A stretch of DNA of 26,026 bases from a virus. The stretch is from the IMG/VR virus record IMGVR_UViG_3300007537_000014, positions 1-26,026 of that record. One strand, written 5' to 3'. The notes beneath the pieces were generated by a model. It searched no databases. It was not told the DNA's origin and saw only the letters and a program-made list of their open reading frames with translations. Positions 1 through 7,612 of this stretch are shown piece after piece. The translations under genes and the position numbers were made by a program. Every line of letters starts with the position of its first letter. Within the stretch, counting starts at the first letter, position 1.

Positions 1-1068
1 GGAGAAATAAATTATAAAGCCAATCCACTATCGATAAATGACGATTTCTTTTTACCACAGAGACCAGATGGCACTGGGGTAAAGATAGATACAATGCAAG
101 GTGGACAGCAATTAGGGGAAATAGATGATGTAAGATATTTTAAAGAAAAAATACTTAGAACAATGAGAATCCCTCTTTCTTATCTAACTGGAGAGATGCA
201 AGGGGATATGGCTAAAACCTCTCTTGCAGCAATGGATGTTAGGTTTGCAAAGACAATAGAAAGAATCCAAAAAATGATAATAAAGGGTCTAGAAAAATTA
301 TCAATTATTGAATTAGCATTTAAAAGATTTAGAATTGATGATATGTATGACTTCCAATTAAAGTTAACAACCCCATCTAAAATATATGAGATGCAAGAGT
401 TGGAAACTTTAACTCAAAAACTTAATGTTATTCAAACGGCAATGGGATTAGTTGACGATAACGGGAAGCCATATTTGCCTAAAGAATGGTTGTATAAACA
501 TATTAATAATTTTACAGAAAAAGAAATATCAAATATTAAACTAATGCAACAGACAGAAATGATAGAAAAAATGGAAGATGCAAAAAGATTAGAACTAATG
601 CAACAACAAGGTGCTACCTCCGGCGAAGCCGGAGGAGGAGAAGTACCCGGCGGTGAAGTTGGAGGCCCAGGTGGTCCTGCCGAAGTTCCTGTTGGAGGTG
701 GAGAAGAGGCCGGCGGTGAAGAAGCCGGTGGAGGAGAGGCAGCGGCAGCGGCTCCTCCTGGAGAAGGCAGCGAGACAGAGCCTGCAGGAGCTGCAGCAGA
801 AGCTGGTGGCGCTGAGATAGAATTAGCCAGTCGGATTCTTAATGTGGCAGGTAACGATTTTCTTTTAGAAAACGAGGACGACATCCGAGAAGTCATCAAT
901 TTTGTTAAACAACAGGGAGAAAATCACAAGATAACTAAAGATAATAACAAATATGATAGGCGTAGGAAAAGAATCTATGAAAATAGCTTTAATCAGTTAT
1001 TTATAAGAGGTGAATTCAAGGGCCTAATCAGACGACGTAAAAAAAGTAATAACGTTCTTAAAGACTAA
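1..1068 (+). CDS. 20: Portal vertex protein, T4 gp20-like, 3' part only
   Basis: The reading frame is open from base 1, so this is the C-terminal 355 residues of a longer protein. The portal forms the dodecameric ring at the head vertex through which DNA is packaged and to which the neck attaches. The stretch FFLPQRPDGTGVKIDT, then GGQQLGEIDDVRYF and the helix with MRIPLSYL, matches the conserved T4 gp20 core (FWLPRREG...LGEIEDIKYF). After a helical region, fragment residues about 204-272 form a Gly/Ala/Glu/Pro-rich low-complexity linker encoded by unusually GC-rich DNA, followed by a short tail of ordinary composition rich in Lys and Arg. The stop is at 1066-1068, with the next gene 14 nt downstream. 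Seen: core motifs and linker. Known: family role. The linker's role is unknown. Confidence 0.9.
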   Translation, partial: GEINYKANPLSINDDFFLPQRPDGTGVKIDTMQGGQQLGEIDDVRYFKEKILRTMRIPLSYLTGEMQGDMAKTSLAAMDVRFAKTIERIQKMIIKGLEKLSIIELAFKRFRIDDMYDFQLKLTTPSKIYEMQELETLTQKLNVIQTAMGLVDDNGKPYLPKEWLYKHINNFTEKEISNIKLMQQTEMIEKMEDAKRLELMQQQGATSGEAGGGEVPGGEVGGPGGPAEVPVGGGEEAGGEEAGGGEAAAAAPPGEGSETEPAGAAAEAGGAEIELASRILNVAGNDFLLENEDDIREVINFVKQQGENHKITKDNNKYDRRRKRIYENSFNQLFIRGEFKGLIRRRKKSNNVLKD

Positions 1069-1082
1069 TAGGAGGACAACTC

Positions 1083-2348
1083 ATGGATTTTAGATATAGT
1101 CAGATAGCCCAACTGACTCAATTCAGTAATGAAAAAATGGTTGACATAATCAAAACAAAACTTGCTGAATCAGAGAATGTTGCTGGCGCTCTTGTGTTTG
1201 ACGACAAAATAATTGTCCTTGACGAAGAGACTGAACAGTTTTATGCTGTTTCTTACGAAGTAGAAGACAGAGCTCTTAATCTAAAGAATTGGGAAAAAAT
1301 TAATGTAATTCCTGATAATAAAACTAGATTAGAGGATTTGGCTGAAAGCTATTTTGATCCACAAAATCAAACAGAGATTCGAAATAAAGATCTCGTTGAA
1401 GCTTTTAGACTTAGGTATTCAAACGAACCATATAGAAGGCTTATTAACCAAGCTTCTATGGAAAAGAAATCTATAGTAGAGTCAAATTCAAAAATCAAAG
1501 CACTTAAAGAGTTAAGAAAAGTAAGGGAAGAATTTTCAGATGATATCCTTTCTGTAATGGAAGATCAAAAGATTAAAACTCTTACAAATGTAATAAGCGA
1601 AAACTCTCCTACTCAACACATGATCACTAGGATCAATTTTAAACAGCCAATCTCAGTTTCTTTATTCGAGGAAAATTCGGATAAGGTAATTAACCTTAGC
1701 GAAAAGAAAAAGAAAAAAATTAATGCTGGTAATGTAAAAAAGAAGGTTAAAAACCTTTGGACTTCAGAATCTTTTAAAGAAGATTTAAAAGAGACTGTTA
1801 ATAAATTAAATGAAAGTGACGAAGAAGTAAGAATATTAGAATCGTTTTTTAATAATCATAACGAGATCTTGGTGCTAGAAGCAAATGAATTAGAAGATTT
1901 AATTTTGAAATCAGCCTTAATGATTGGTGAATCTAAAAACGCAGAGCGGTTAACTCAACTAATGAAAGATTATTATAGCTTAGAAGAAATTCAAGAAGCT
2001 AGAAAAAATTATATTTCAAGGAATATGTTAACAGAGGCTGAAGCTGAAGGAGACGCCGGTGGTGAAGACTTTGAATTTGAAGAAGAGCCGGAAGGTGAAG
2101 AGGCTCCTAAGAAAAAGGATAAAGAAATTTCAATAGATGAAGATTCTATAAATAAATTCATCAAAGTATTGAATGAGATAAAAGAAAAATTAGAAGAAAA
2201 AACAATCCAAAGACGTCTTGTAGATAGCTTTATAACGGCTTTAGAAGATGCTAAAGTTGGATCAATGAGTGAAGGAAAATTAAAAGAAATTGTTGACTTT
2301 TTATCGGCAATTTATAAAGATGCTAAGGAATCCCAAGAGGAGGACTAG
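1083..2348 (+). CDS. Unknown protein in prohead operon, likely prohead core component
   Basis: A 421-residue protein with a good GGAGG ribosome site 8 nt before ATG. I do not recognise its family. It lies between portal and protease, where T4 has the small prohead-core genes 67 and 68, so a core or internal-head role is inferred from position only. It is helical and highly charged. The N-terminal 80 residues look like a small mixed fold (LVFDDKIIVLDEETEQFYAV). The middle has long charged helices. Residues about 318-350 are an acidic Gly/Glu linker, followed by a helical C-terminal domain of about 75 residues. Glu-rich segments with many Leu/Ile-X-Glu tripeptides fit a substrate of a T4-type prohead protease, but no cleavage can be shown here. 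Confidence 0.6.
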   Translation: MDFRYSQIAQLTQFSNEKMVDIIKTKLAESENVAGALVFDDKIIVLDEETEQFYAVSYEVEDRALNLKNWEKINVIPDNKTRLEDLAESYFDPQNQTEIRNKDLVEAFRLRYSNEPYRRLINQASMEKKSIVESNSKIKALKELRKVREEFSDDILSVMEDQKIKTLTNVISENSPTQHMITRINFKQPISVSLFEENSDKVINLSEKKKKKINAGNVKKKVKNLWTSESFKEDLKETVNKLNESDEEVRILESFFNNHNEILVLEANELEDLILKSALMIGESKNAERLTQLMKDYYSLEEIQEARKNYISRNMLTEAEAEGDAGGEDFEFEEEPEGEEAPKKKDKEISIDEDSINKFIKVLNEIKEKLEEKTIQRRLVDSFITALEDAKVGSMSEGKLKEIVDFLSAIYKDAKESQEED

Positions 2349-2354
2349 AAGAAT

Positions 2355-2729
2355 ATGTCTAATTATAATGAATTGCTAGATGAAATGCTTAAATTAGCTG
2401 GGATCCCTCTTAATGAAAAAGACGACGAAAAAGTAAATACAGAAATAGATAAAGAAGATGTTAAAAAATATCAATCCGAGCCAGATGAAAGCACGGACTC
2501 AGAAGATGAAAAAGATAATGAAACAGACGAAGAGCTTGTTGACAAATGGGACGCTTCGATTGATTCTACTGGTAAGGTGGAAGTTGAATTCCATGAATCA
2601 GCTGTTACTGTTAACTTTAAAGATAGAGAAAACATCTCTATTGATATACCTAATACTTTAAGAAATGATGTTGATAAAGTAAGTAAACTTTTTAATAAGA
2701 TCATGTCTTACATAGAGAGGGTTAGTTAA
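2355..2729 (+). CDS. Small acidic prohead protein with N-terminal EMLKLAG motif
   Basis: A 124-residue acidic protein that starts 6 nt after the previous stop, with AGGAGG about 10 nt upstream, and whose stop overlaps the next start by one base (TAATG). Translational coupling to the protease gene is therefore likely. The N-terminus has ELLDEMLKLAGIPL, almost identical to the C-terminal end of the scaffold gene (ELNEMLKLAGVDI). The middle is a disordered Asp/Glu run, and the C-terminal 50 residues look like a small beta-rich domain (KVEVEFHESAVTVNF) followed by a helix. Position and the shared motif suggest a minor prohead-core or protease-associated protein. That is inference and the family is not recognised. 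Confidence 0.6.
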   Translation: MSNYNELLDEMLKLAGIPLNEKDDEKVNTEIDKEDVKKYQSEPDESTDSEDEKDNETDEELVDKWDASIDSTGKVEVEFHESAVTVNFKDRENISIDIPNTLRNDVDKVSKLFNKIMSYIERVS

Positions 2730-3346
2730 TGTCTAATAATATAATACAAGAATTTCAGGATTTTCCTTATCAAATCTTGACTGAAGATAGCGGAGATGGT
2801 AAAAAAACAACCAAACTTCGTGGCCTATTACAACATGCTGGAGTTCCCAATGGGAATAAAAGAGTATATCCTAGACCTATTCTAGAAAGAGAAATTACTA
2901 GGAATAGCGAAAAGATAAAAAACCGCCAAATGCTTGGAGAACTAGATCATCCACCAGAGGGTAAGATACATTTGGACAAAGTGTCTCATTGCATCACCGA
3001 CCTTAACATGGAAACCGATGGGAAAGTCAACGGGGTCGTTGAAGTTTTCGACGGCGCTGATGAGGAAGGTGGAACACCTCAAGGTAGGATTCTTGGTTCT
3101 TTAATCCGAAGGGGAGTTAGATTGGGAATTTCCTCAAGAGGATTTGGATCGGTAAAGAAAAGTGGGGAAGTAAGTGAAGTCCAAGATGATTATAAATTAA
3201 TCACCTTTGATATAGTTTCTGATCCATCAACACCCAATGCTTATCCTTCTGCTGTTTATGAACATAACGAAGCAGACGGTTGGATGAAAGAAGAGAACGA
3301 TAGTATAAATATCGCAGATATTTTAAGCGAAACTTTAGAAGATTAG
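2729..3346 (+). CDS. 21: Prohead core protease, T4 gp21-like
   Basis: A 205-residue serine protease of the T4 gp21 type (herpesvirus-assemblin-like fold). In T4 it acts inside the prohead, cutting scaffold and the capsid protein N-terminus before DNA packaging. Seen here: RGLLQHAGVPNGNKRVYP near the N-terminus; GELDHP with candidate catalytic His74; RLGISSRGFG with candidate catalytic Ser135 or Ser136; and DIVSDPSTPNAYP near residues 161-173, which closes the domain in this family. Length is close to T4 gp21. It sits directly before the scaffold and capsid genes, as in T4. The start overlaps the previous stop. The C-terminal 25 residues are acidic and may be removed by self-processing (inference). 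Confidence 0.92.
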   Translation: MSNNIIQEFQDFPYQILTEDSGDGKKTTKLRGLLQHAGVPNGNKRVYPRPILEREITRNSEKIKNRQMLGELDHPPEGKIHLDKVSHCITDLNMETDGKVNGVVEVFDGADEEGGTPQGRILGSLIRRGVRLGISSRGFGSVKKSGEVSEVQDDYKLITFDIVSDPSTPNAYPSAVYEHNEADGWMKEENDSINIADILSETLED

Positions 3347-3358
3347 GAGGTTTCTTCA

Positions 3359-4303
3359 ATGCCTAATATATTAGAAAATATAGAGCTCAATGAACAGCAA
3401 GTAAAGGCGTTTAACAAAGAGTTAAACAAATGGAAAGTTAAAAAAGAGCAAGAGCTCAGTGAAAAAGTTAGGTCTGACATCAAGACAGAATATGATGTTA
3501 AGCTAAGAGAAATAAAAGAAGAAAAAGAAAATTTCAAAAAAGAGCAAGAGAATCTTGTCGAAGAGATAAAAGAAAAAATGCAAAAGGTAATGGTAAAAAG
3601 ATTTACCGGCGCTATCAAAGAAATGTATGATGAACTCAAAGTGGAAGCTAGAAAGGACGTTATGAACGACCCTAGAATTACCGCTCTTGACGAAGTTAAG
3701 AACATTGTTTATCCTCTTATGGATGAGACTGTTACTAAGGGTTATGTAGACGAACTATCTAATGCACTTAGAATGGTAGAATCTAGAGAAGAGGAAAACG
3801 ACAAGCTTAAAGCTAAAATTAAGCTTAAAGAAATTACTGCTAATCTTTCACCAAGTGTAGCCGAAGCAGTTGAAACTTTTATCGGCGAAGCTACTTCTGA
3901 GGAAGAAGTTGTTGAAAAATACGCTAAACTAAAAAACTTAGTTGGTGAAGGTAAAAAGAAGAATAAAAAAGACAATGGAGTAGAAGACGAAGAAGAGTCT
4001 GAGGAAGATGTTGATATCGACGGCGAAGAAGATGAAGAAGATGAAGTCGAAGAAGATTGGAATCCAGATGATTATGAAGGCGAATACTCCGATGAAAGTG
4101 ATGACGAGGAAGGCGACTCTCCACGTGATTATGAAGATAAAGATGGAAAGAAGAAGAAGAAAAAAGAAGAATCAATGGATGAAGAACTAGAAATTAATCC
4201 TAGTTTCCATTACAACAAAAATGAAGACAACGAGAAAAAAGATGAATACGTTCAAGAGCTTAATGAGATGTTAAAACTTGCAGGCGTAGATATCGAGGAT
4301 TAA
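3359..4303 (+). CDS. 22: Prohead scaffold protein, T4 gp22 position
   Basis: A 314-residue, very charged protein between protease and capsid protein, which is the place and character of the T4 scaffold gp22. ATG has AGGAGG about 8 nt upstream. Residues 8-110 form long charged helices of coiled-coil type, a second helical block spans roughly 125-195, and residues 200-270 are an Asp/Glu-rich disordered stretch broken by a Lys run. The last 15 residues are ELNEMLKLAGVDIED, matching the N-terminus of the 124-residue protein two genes upstream. In T4 the scaffold forms the inner core that sets head shape and is destroyed by the protease. Sequence identity to gp22 cannot be claimed by eye; the call is from position, length and composition. 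Confidence 0.8.
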   Translation: MPNILENIELNEQQVKAFNKELNKWKVKKEQELSEKVRSDIKTEYDVKLREIKEEKENFKKEQENLVEEIKEKMQKVMVKRFTGAIKEMYDELKVEARKDVMNDPRITALDEVKNIVYPLMDETVTKGYVDELSNALRMVESREEENDKLKAKIKLKEITANLSPSVAEAVETFIGEATSEEEVVEKYAKLKNLVGEGKKKNKKDNGVEDEEESEEDVDIDGEEDEEDEVEEDWNPDDYEGEYSDESDDEEGDSPRDYEDKDGKKKKKKEESMDEELEINPSFHYNKNEDNEKKDEYVQELNEMLKLAGVDIED

Positions 4304-4321
4304 TTAACAGGAGGAAATTAA

Positions 4322-5938
4322 ATGCTTTTTGATTATAATAAATTACAGAAAGAACAAAAAAATCAAATTCTTGGTAAGTGGAAACCATTCCTTAAGGGAA
4401 TAAAAGATGGCCACTTAAGAGAAAATACGGCTATGTTGCTTGAGAACCAGTCACAGTACTTGTTAGAAGAGCCACAAACTCAAGCAGGAGACGTAGTTGG
4501 TATACAAAAGATATTGCTTCCTATAGTACGTAGGGTATTCCCTAACTTAGTAGCAAACAACTTAGTATCAGTTCAGCCGCTAGCCGGACCAACTGGTGTT
4601 ATATTCTATCTTAAATACCAATTCGCTTCAACTAAATCAGAGACTGCTGCTGGATCCGAATACAGCATGTACTCAGAAAATCCTAGTGATGCTAGCCAGG
4701 GTTATAATCCCTATTACTCTAGCGATGATGTTAGAGAGGTTACTGTGGCAGCTAATGATGGTGCTGGATCAGCATCTACCTTTGTTTTCGACACAGACAC
4801 AGACTGGGATGACGGACTTAAAGGTTCAGATTGGACTGATAGCACAAACCCATTACTTAAAAGAACTAGACTTAGGTTTAAGGCTTATGATGGTAGTGGT
4901 AACTCTTCTACATTCTTATTTAGGTATGACGGAAGAGCCGGAAAGAACGTATGGCAAATTAAAGAAACTGACAGAGCCGGAACTGGTATTGCATTATTTG
5001 GCGATGCTGCTAACGCAGTATTCGGTGCTCTTGATGCAGCAACAGCTGGTTATGATACTAACGAAGGTAGCCTCAGCTTAGCATCTGTTTCTTATACAAA
5101 TGCTTCAGATGAAATAACAGTCACTCCTACTAGTGCTGGAAGTACTCTTGGTACTGCACTTACTGTTGAAGGAGTAGAAGGTTTCTATACTTACAAACAA
5201 GAAGGAACTGAGAATATTCCTGATATGTCAATCTCTATCAGCCAGTATCCAATTACAGTTAAGAGCAGAAAGCTCAAAGCTACTTGGACAAATGAAGCTG
5301 AGCAAGACTTGAAGGCTTATCACGGCTTAAACGCTGATGCTGAGCTAACAGCTCTTGTATCAAATGAGATGATCGCTGAAATCGACAGGGAAATCGTTAG
5401 AACAGTTATGGACGCAGTTCCTATTAGTTCTTTCAGATATGTTGATTGGGGCGCTGACACAGACAACAACACCTCTGGTAACTATTTGGATAGACACAGA
5501 AACCTTACTCAGACTTTCGCAGAACTCAGTAATGAGATCTATAGAAAATCTAAGATTGGTCCTGCTAACTGGATAATTACATCACCTAAGATGGCTTCTT
5601 ACTTAGAGACTCTTGAAGGTTTCGTTGCCGCACCGGCAGCTACTCAAGGTGGTCTTGGTATCGTTAAAGCTGGTGATTTCCGTGGAAATTACACAGTATA
5701 CAAAGATCCATTGTTCCCACCAAATAAGGCTGTTATGGGTCACAAATCTCCTGCATCTCCTTTCGGAGCTGGAGTGGTTTATGCACCTTACGTAACTCAA
5801 GTAACACCTACCCTCTATGGTCCTAATGACTTTACACCTAGAAAGGGATTCCTAGCTAGGTACGGTCTTGTACAGGTTCCATTGGGTGATCTACTCTATG
5901 GTATGGTAAGTGTATCTGATTTACCAGGAAGTGAATAA
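4322..5938 (+). CDS. 23: Major capsid protein, T4 gp23-like, with insertion domain
   Basis: A 538-residue HK97-fold shell protein. Clear gp23 signatures are LPIVRRVFPNLVANNLVSVQPLAGPTG (positions 66-92, quoted in parts: LPIVRRVFP, VQPLAGPTG), then SRKLKATWTNEAEQDLKA, followed by HGLNADAELTALVS and EIDREIVR at about 315-360. The N-terminal 50 residues are a charged helix ending in YLLEEP, which fits the T4-type protease preference for Leu/Ile-X-Glu, so maturation cleavage near residue 49 or 50 is likely. Residues about 137-285 form a beta-rich insertion between the two conserved blocks, presumably surface exposed. The ribosome site is AGGAGG, 7 nt from ATG. A strong terminator follows, so this gene ends the head operon. 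Confidence 0.95.
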   Translation: MLFDYNKLQKEQKNQILGKWKPFLKGIKDGHLRENTAMLLENQSQYLLEEPQTQAGDVVGIQKILLPIVRRVFPNLVANNLVSVQPLAGPTGVIFYLKYQFASTKSETAAGSEYSMYSENPSDASQGYNPYYSSDDVREVTVAANDGAGSASTFVFDTDTDWDDGLKGSDWTDSTNPLLKRTRLRFKAYDGSGNSSTFLFRYDGRAGKNVWQIKETDRAGTGIALFGDAANAVFGALDAATAGYDTNEGSLSLASVSYTNASDEITVTPTSAGSTLGTALTVEGVEGFYTYKQEGTENIPDMSISISQYPITVKSRKLKATWTNEAEQDLKAYHGLNADAELTALVSNEMIAEIDREIVRTVMDAVPISSFRYVDWGADTDNNTSGNYLDRHRNLTQTFAELSNEIYRKSKIGPANWIITSPKMASYLETLEGFVAAPAATQGGLGIVKAGDFRGNYTVYKDPLFPPNKAVMGHKSPASPFGAGVVYAPYVTQVTPTLYGPNDFTPRKGFLARYGLVQVPLGDLLYGMVSVSDLPGSE

Positions 5939-5964
5939 GTTAATATAATATAATACGTTATACA

Positions 5965-5993
5965 GGGCAGTCATTAATGGCTGCCCTTTTTTG
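5965..5993 (+). terminator. Intrinsic terminator after major capsid gene
   Basis: GGGCAG at 5965-5970 pairs with CTGCCC at 5981-5986; the arms continue inward through a G-U pair and four further complementary bases. A run of six T follows at once. It lies 27 nt after the capsid stop codon, separating the head operon from the endonuclease gene. Confidence 0.92.
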
Positions 5994-6036
5994 CGTAAAA
6001 ATGCATATATTAAAACAACTATAGAGATTATACCGT

Positions 6037-6050
6037 AAAGATAAATATAT
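6037..6050 (+). promoter_or_regulatory. Candidate T4-late-like promoter motif at endonuclease start
   Basis: AAAGATAAATATAT resembles the T4 late -10 element TATAAATA and similar motifs at 6978, 7326, 11441 and 22374. Here it runs into the ATG of the endonuclease gene, so by T4 spacing the transcript would begin just inside the first ATG. Either transcription starts elsewhere or this motif is only AT-rich background. Confidence 0.3.
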
Positions 6051-6909
6051 GATAGATTATAAAAAGCCAAGAAAAAATAAGCAAAATAAAGTTTTTGATG
6101 TAGATAAACTTGAATGGTCAATCCAAGAATATCAACAACGAAAAGATAGGAAAGTAAAAGCTGTAATAATAGATAATAATCCACTAACAAAAAGAGATAA
6201 AGTAAAGTTTATATGTGAGCGTTGTAAAATTGAAGTAGAATTATTTTCAGATAAATTTGTAAAACGTAAAGGGGAAAAACTTTGTAGATCTTGTGCAATT
6301 TCTGTGTACCACGAGAGAAATCCTGATTGGCTCGAGCTATCTGAAGAACAAAAGAAAAATATATCAGAAAAAAATTCGGGCCCAAGAATTAAAGATGTAG
6401 AAACAAGAATTTGTCCTTCATGTGGAAAAAAATTTAAAGTAAGACTTACCGCACATAACATGACAAAGAAGTATTGCTCTAAAGAATGTAATATAAAAAA
6501 CTGGTCAGAACACGGTAAGGAAAATGGTGGGCAATATGGTTATCTCGGTTCAAAACCGTTTCATTATAAGAGTAAACCTGAAAGACAATTTAAATCCCTA
6601 TTAGAAGAATACAATATTAATTTTAAACATCAAAAATTTATTAAAATAAATAATAAAATGCACTCTTTTGATTTCTGGCTGCCTGATCATAATACTTTTA
6701 TAGAGGTAGATGGTGATTATTGGCATTATAATACTAATAATCCCAATGTAAATAAGAAGCCTCCAAACAAAAAACAAATCAATAGAATGGAATTAGACAA
6801 AGAGAAGAATGAATATTGTAAGAAGAATAATATTAAGCTTATAAGGATATGGGCTTCTGAATTAGAAGAAAGGGCAGAGCAAGTATTAGAGCAATTAGAT
6901 ATAGTATAA
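6049..6909 (+). CDS. Free-standing homing endonuclease-like protein, Vsr/PD-(D/E)XK type
   Basis: A 286-residue protein with two zinc-binding segments and a C-terminal nuclease domain. Cys pairs CERC (56/59) with CRSC (79/82), and CPSC (122/125) with YCSKEC (143/147), look like zinc knuckles for DNA binding. From residue 174, SKPERQFKSLLEE, FDFWLP (Asp208), IEVDGDYWH (Glu219, Asp221, His226) and a later LDKEKNEYC...IRIW pattern follow the Vsr-like/DUF559-like endonuclease layout seen in phage homing enzymes. The gene stands alone between two terminators, right after the capsid gene, the usual setting of an intronless homing gene cutting a conserved neighbour. No good ribosome site precedes the ATG at 6049. 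The protein has no other Met near the N-terminus, so that start is kept with doubt. Confidence 0.82.
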   Translation: MIDYKKPRKNKQNKVFDVDKLEWSIQEYQQRKDRKVKAVIIDNNPLTKRDKVKFICERCKIEVELFSDKFVKRKGEKLCRSCAISVYHERNPDWLELSEEQKKNISEKNSGPRIKDVETRICPSCGKKFKVRLTAHNMTKKYCSKECNIKNWSEHGKENGGQYGYLGSKPFHYKSKPERQFKSLLEEYNINFKHQKFIKINNKMHSFDFWLPDHNTFIEVDGDYWHYNTNNPNVNKKPPNKKQINRMELDKEKNEYCKKNNIKLIRIWASELEERAEQVLEQLDIV

Positions 6910-6918
6910 TTTTATTAG

Positions 6919-6943
6919 CCAGTGATTTATTCACTGGTTTTTT
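6919..6943 (+). terminator. Intrinsic terminator after homing endonuclease gene
   Basis: CCAGTGA at 6919-6925 pairs perfectly with TCACTGG at 6931-6937 around a five-base loop, then six T. It lies 9 nt after the endonuclease stop codon, so this gene is insulated on both sides. Confidence 0.92.
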
Positions 6944-6977
6944 GTGAGTTAATATCAAGATAATAACCAAAGGAACA

Positions 6978-6987
6978 CATAAATATA
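6978..6987 (+). promoter_or_regulatory. Candidate T4-late-like promoter
   Basis: CATAAATATA differs from the T4 late element TATAAATA by one base over its core. By T4 spacing the transcript would start near 6992, leaving a short leader with AGAGG before the ATG at 7006. It lies just after a terminator, where a promoter is needed. Confidence 0.5.
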
Positions 6988-7005
6988 TTTATTAGAGGAA
7001 ACTTT

Positions 7006-7281
7006 ATGAAACTGCAAGAGGTTCTTATGGGGCCACAAATTTATGGGAAAATGAAAGATCTCTTTTTAGATTTAACATCCAAAAAGAATAAAGTGCCAAA
7101 GTTCAAAGAGTTCTATGATAATTTAAAAAAAGAGAATCCATCTATAAAAACAAATATGGAAACTCTTAGGAAAAAATCCCAGATTCACGATATAGAGCAT
7201 CAAAAAAGTAAATATGAAGAATATAAAGATGTATATAATTATTTAGTAAAGCAATATAAACAGGGGGATTTAAGAAGATAA
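7006..7281 (+). CDS. Small basic unknown protein, 91 aa
   Basis: A Lys-rich helical protein of 91 residues that I do not recognise. It has an AGAGG ribosome site and a late-like promoter motif just upstream, so it seems to be a real independent unit. There is no membrane segment, signal peptide or Cys. The sequence has two helix-like parts: residues 1-50 (KMKDLFLDLTSKKNKVPKF) and a charged region to the C-terminus ending QGDLRR. The composition would fit a nucleic-acid-binding accessory protein, but that is only a guess from charge. It is the first gene of the accessory island and is followed by a gene-free stretch of 370 nt holding a structured RNA candidate. Confidence 0.6.
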   Translation: MKLQEVLMGPQIYGKMKDLFLDLTSKKNKVPKFKEFYDNLKKENPSIKTNMETLRKKSQIHDIEHQKSKYEEYKDVYNYLVKQYKQGDLRR

Positions 7282-7325
7282 AAAAAGATCTTCATAAAAA
7301 ATAATCTGATATTAAAAATAGTAAC

Positions 7326-7338
7326 AAAGATAATATAT
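7326..7338 (+). promoter_or_regulatory. Candidate promoter of the structured RNA
   Basis: AAAGATAATATAT shares AAGATAAxTATA-like bases with motifs at 6037 and 11441. T4-style spacing would place transcription start near 7345, just upstream of the tRNA-like fold. No convincing -35 hexamer was seen. Confidence 0.35.
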
Positions 7339-7524
7339 GTAAAGAACAACTTATGAAGTAGATGCCTGGTAGCTTAATAGGTAAAGCAGTAACGTTTAAT
7401 GTTTCCTTTTGAGGGCGCCTGAGACTGGAAGTTAGTTACAGAAGACCGGATCATTCCCGGCCCCAGAGATAATCACTAATAAGCTTTAGTTCTTACATTA
7501 ATCCTTACGAATTATGGAGGCGCA

Positions 7525-7542
7525 ATGAAGTTCGTAATTTAA
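7525..7542 (+). other. Possible five-codon leader ORF inside hairpin loop
   Basis: GGAGG at 7516-7520 and ATG at 7525 (4-nt spacing) open a five-codon frame, MKFVI, ending in TAA at 7540-7542. The ribosome site and start codon lie in the loop of the 7505-7537 hairpin. It may be chance, but an SD plus start at good spacing inside an RNA that ends in a terminator resembles an attenuator leader peptide. Confidence 0.2.
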
Positions 7543-7612
7543 ACTTCCCACCATCGTTGATGGAACTGATTCTTTGAACGGGGGGTGATATTGGAAAGTA
7601 ATTTTTGGATAA

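Noticed and set aside
432-899. Long minus-strand open frame opposite the portal gene
   Set aside because: It is a shadow of the GC-rich Gly/Ala linker on the plus strand; its product is Pro/Ser low-complexity and has no ribosome site.
3343-4175. Minus-strand Ser/Leu-rich frames opposite the scaffold gene
   Set aside because: They mirror the Glu/Lys-rich scaffold codons (reverse complement gives Ser, Phe, Leu) and lack ribosome sites.
7363-7469. A complete tRNA gene, possibly with anticodon TTA (ochre suppressor) or with an intron
   Set aside because: D-arm and T-arm-like parts are good, but the acceptor arms TGCCTGG and CCAGAGA or CCCAGAG pair badly, the T-loop lacks the TTC/A pattern, and no CCA follows. 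Genes in the window end with TAA, TAG and TGA alike, so there is no sign of stop recoding.
7540-7600. tmRNA, because GGAACTGATTCTTTGAACGG resembles the conserved tmRNA 5' end
   Set aside because: No matching 3' tRNA half with CCA, no tag reading frame ending in small hydrophobic residues, and the pairing expected for either normal or permuted tmRNA was not found.
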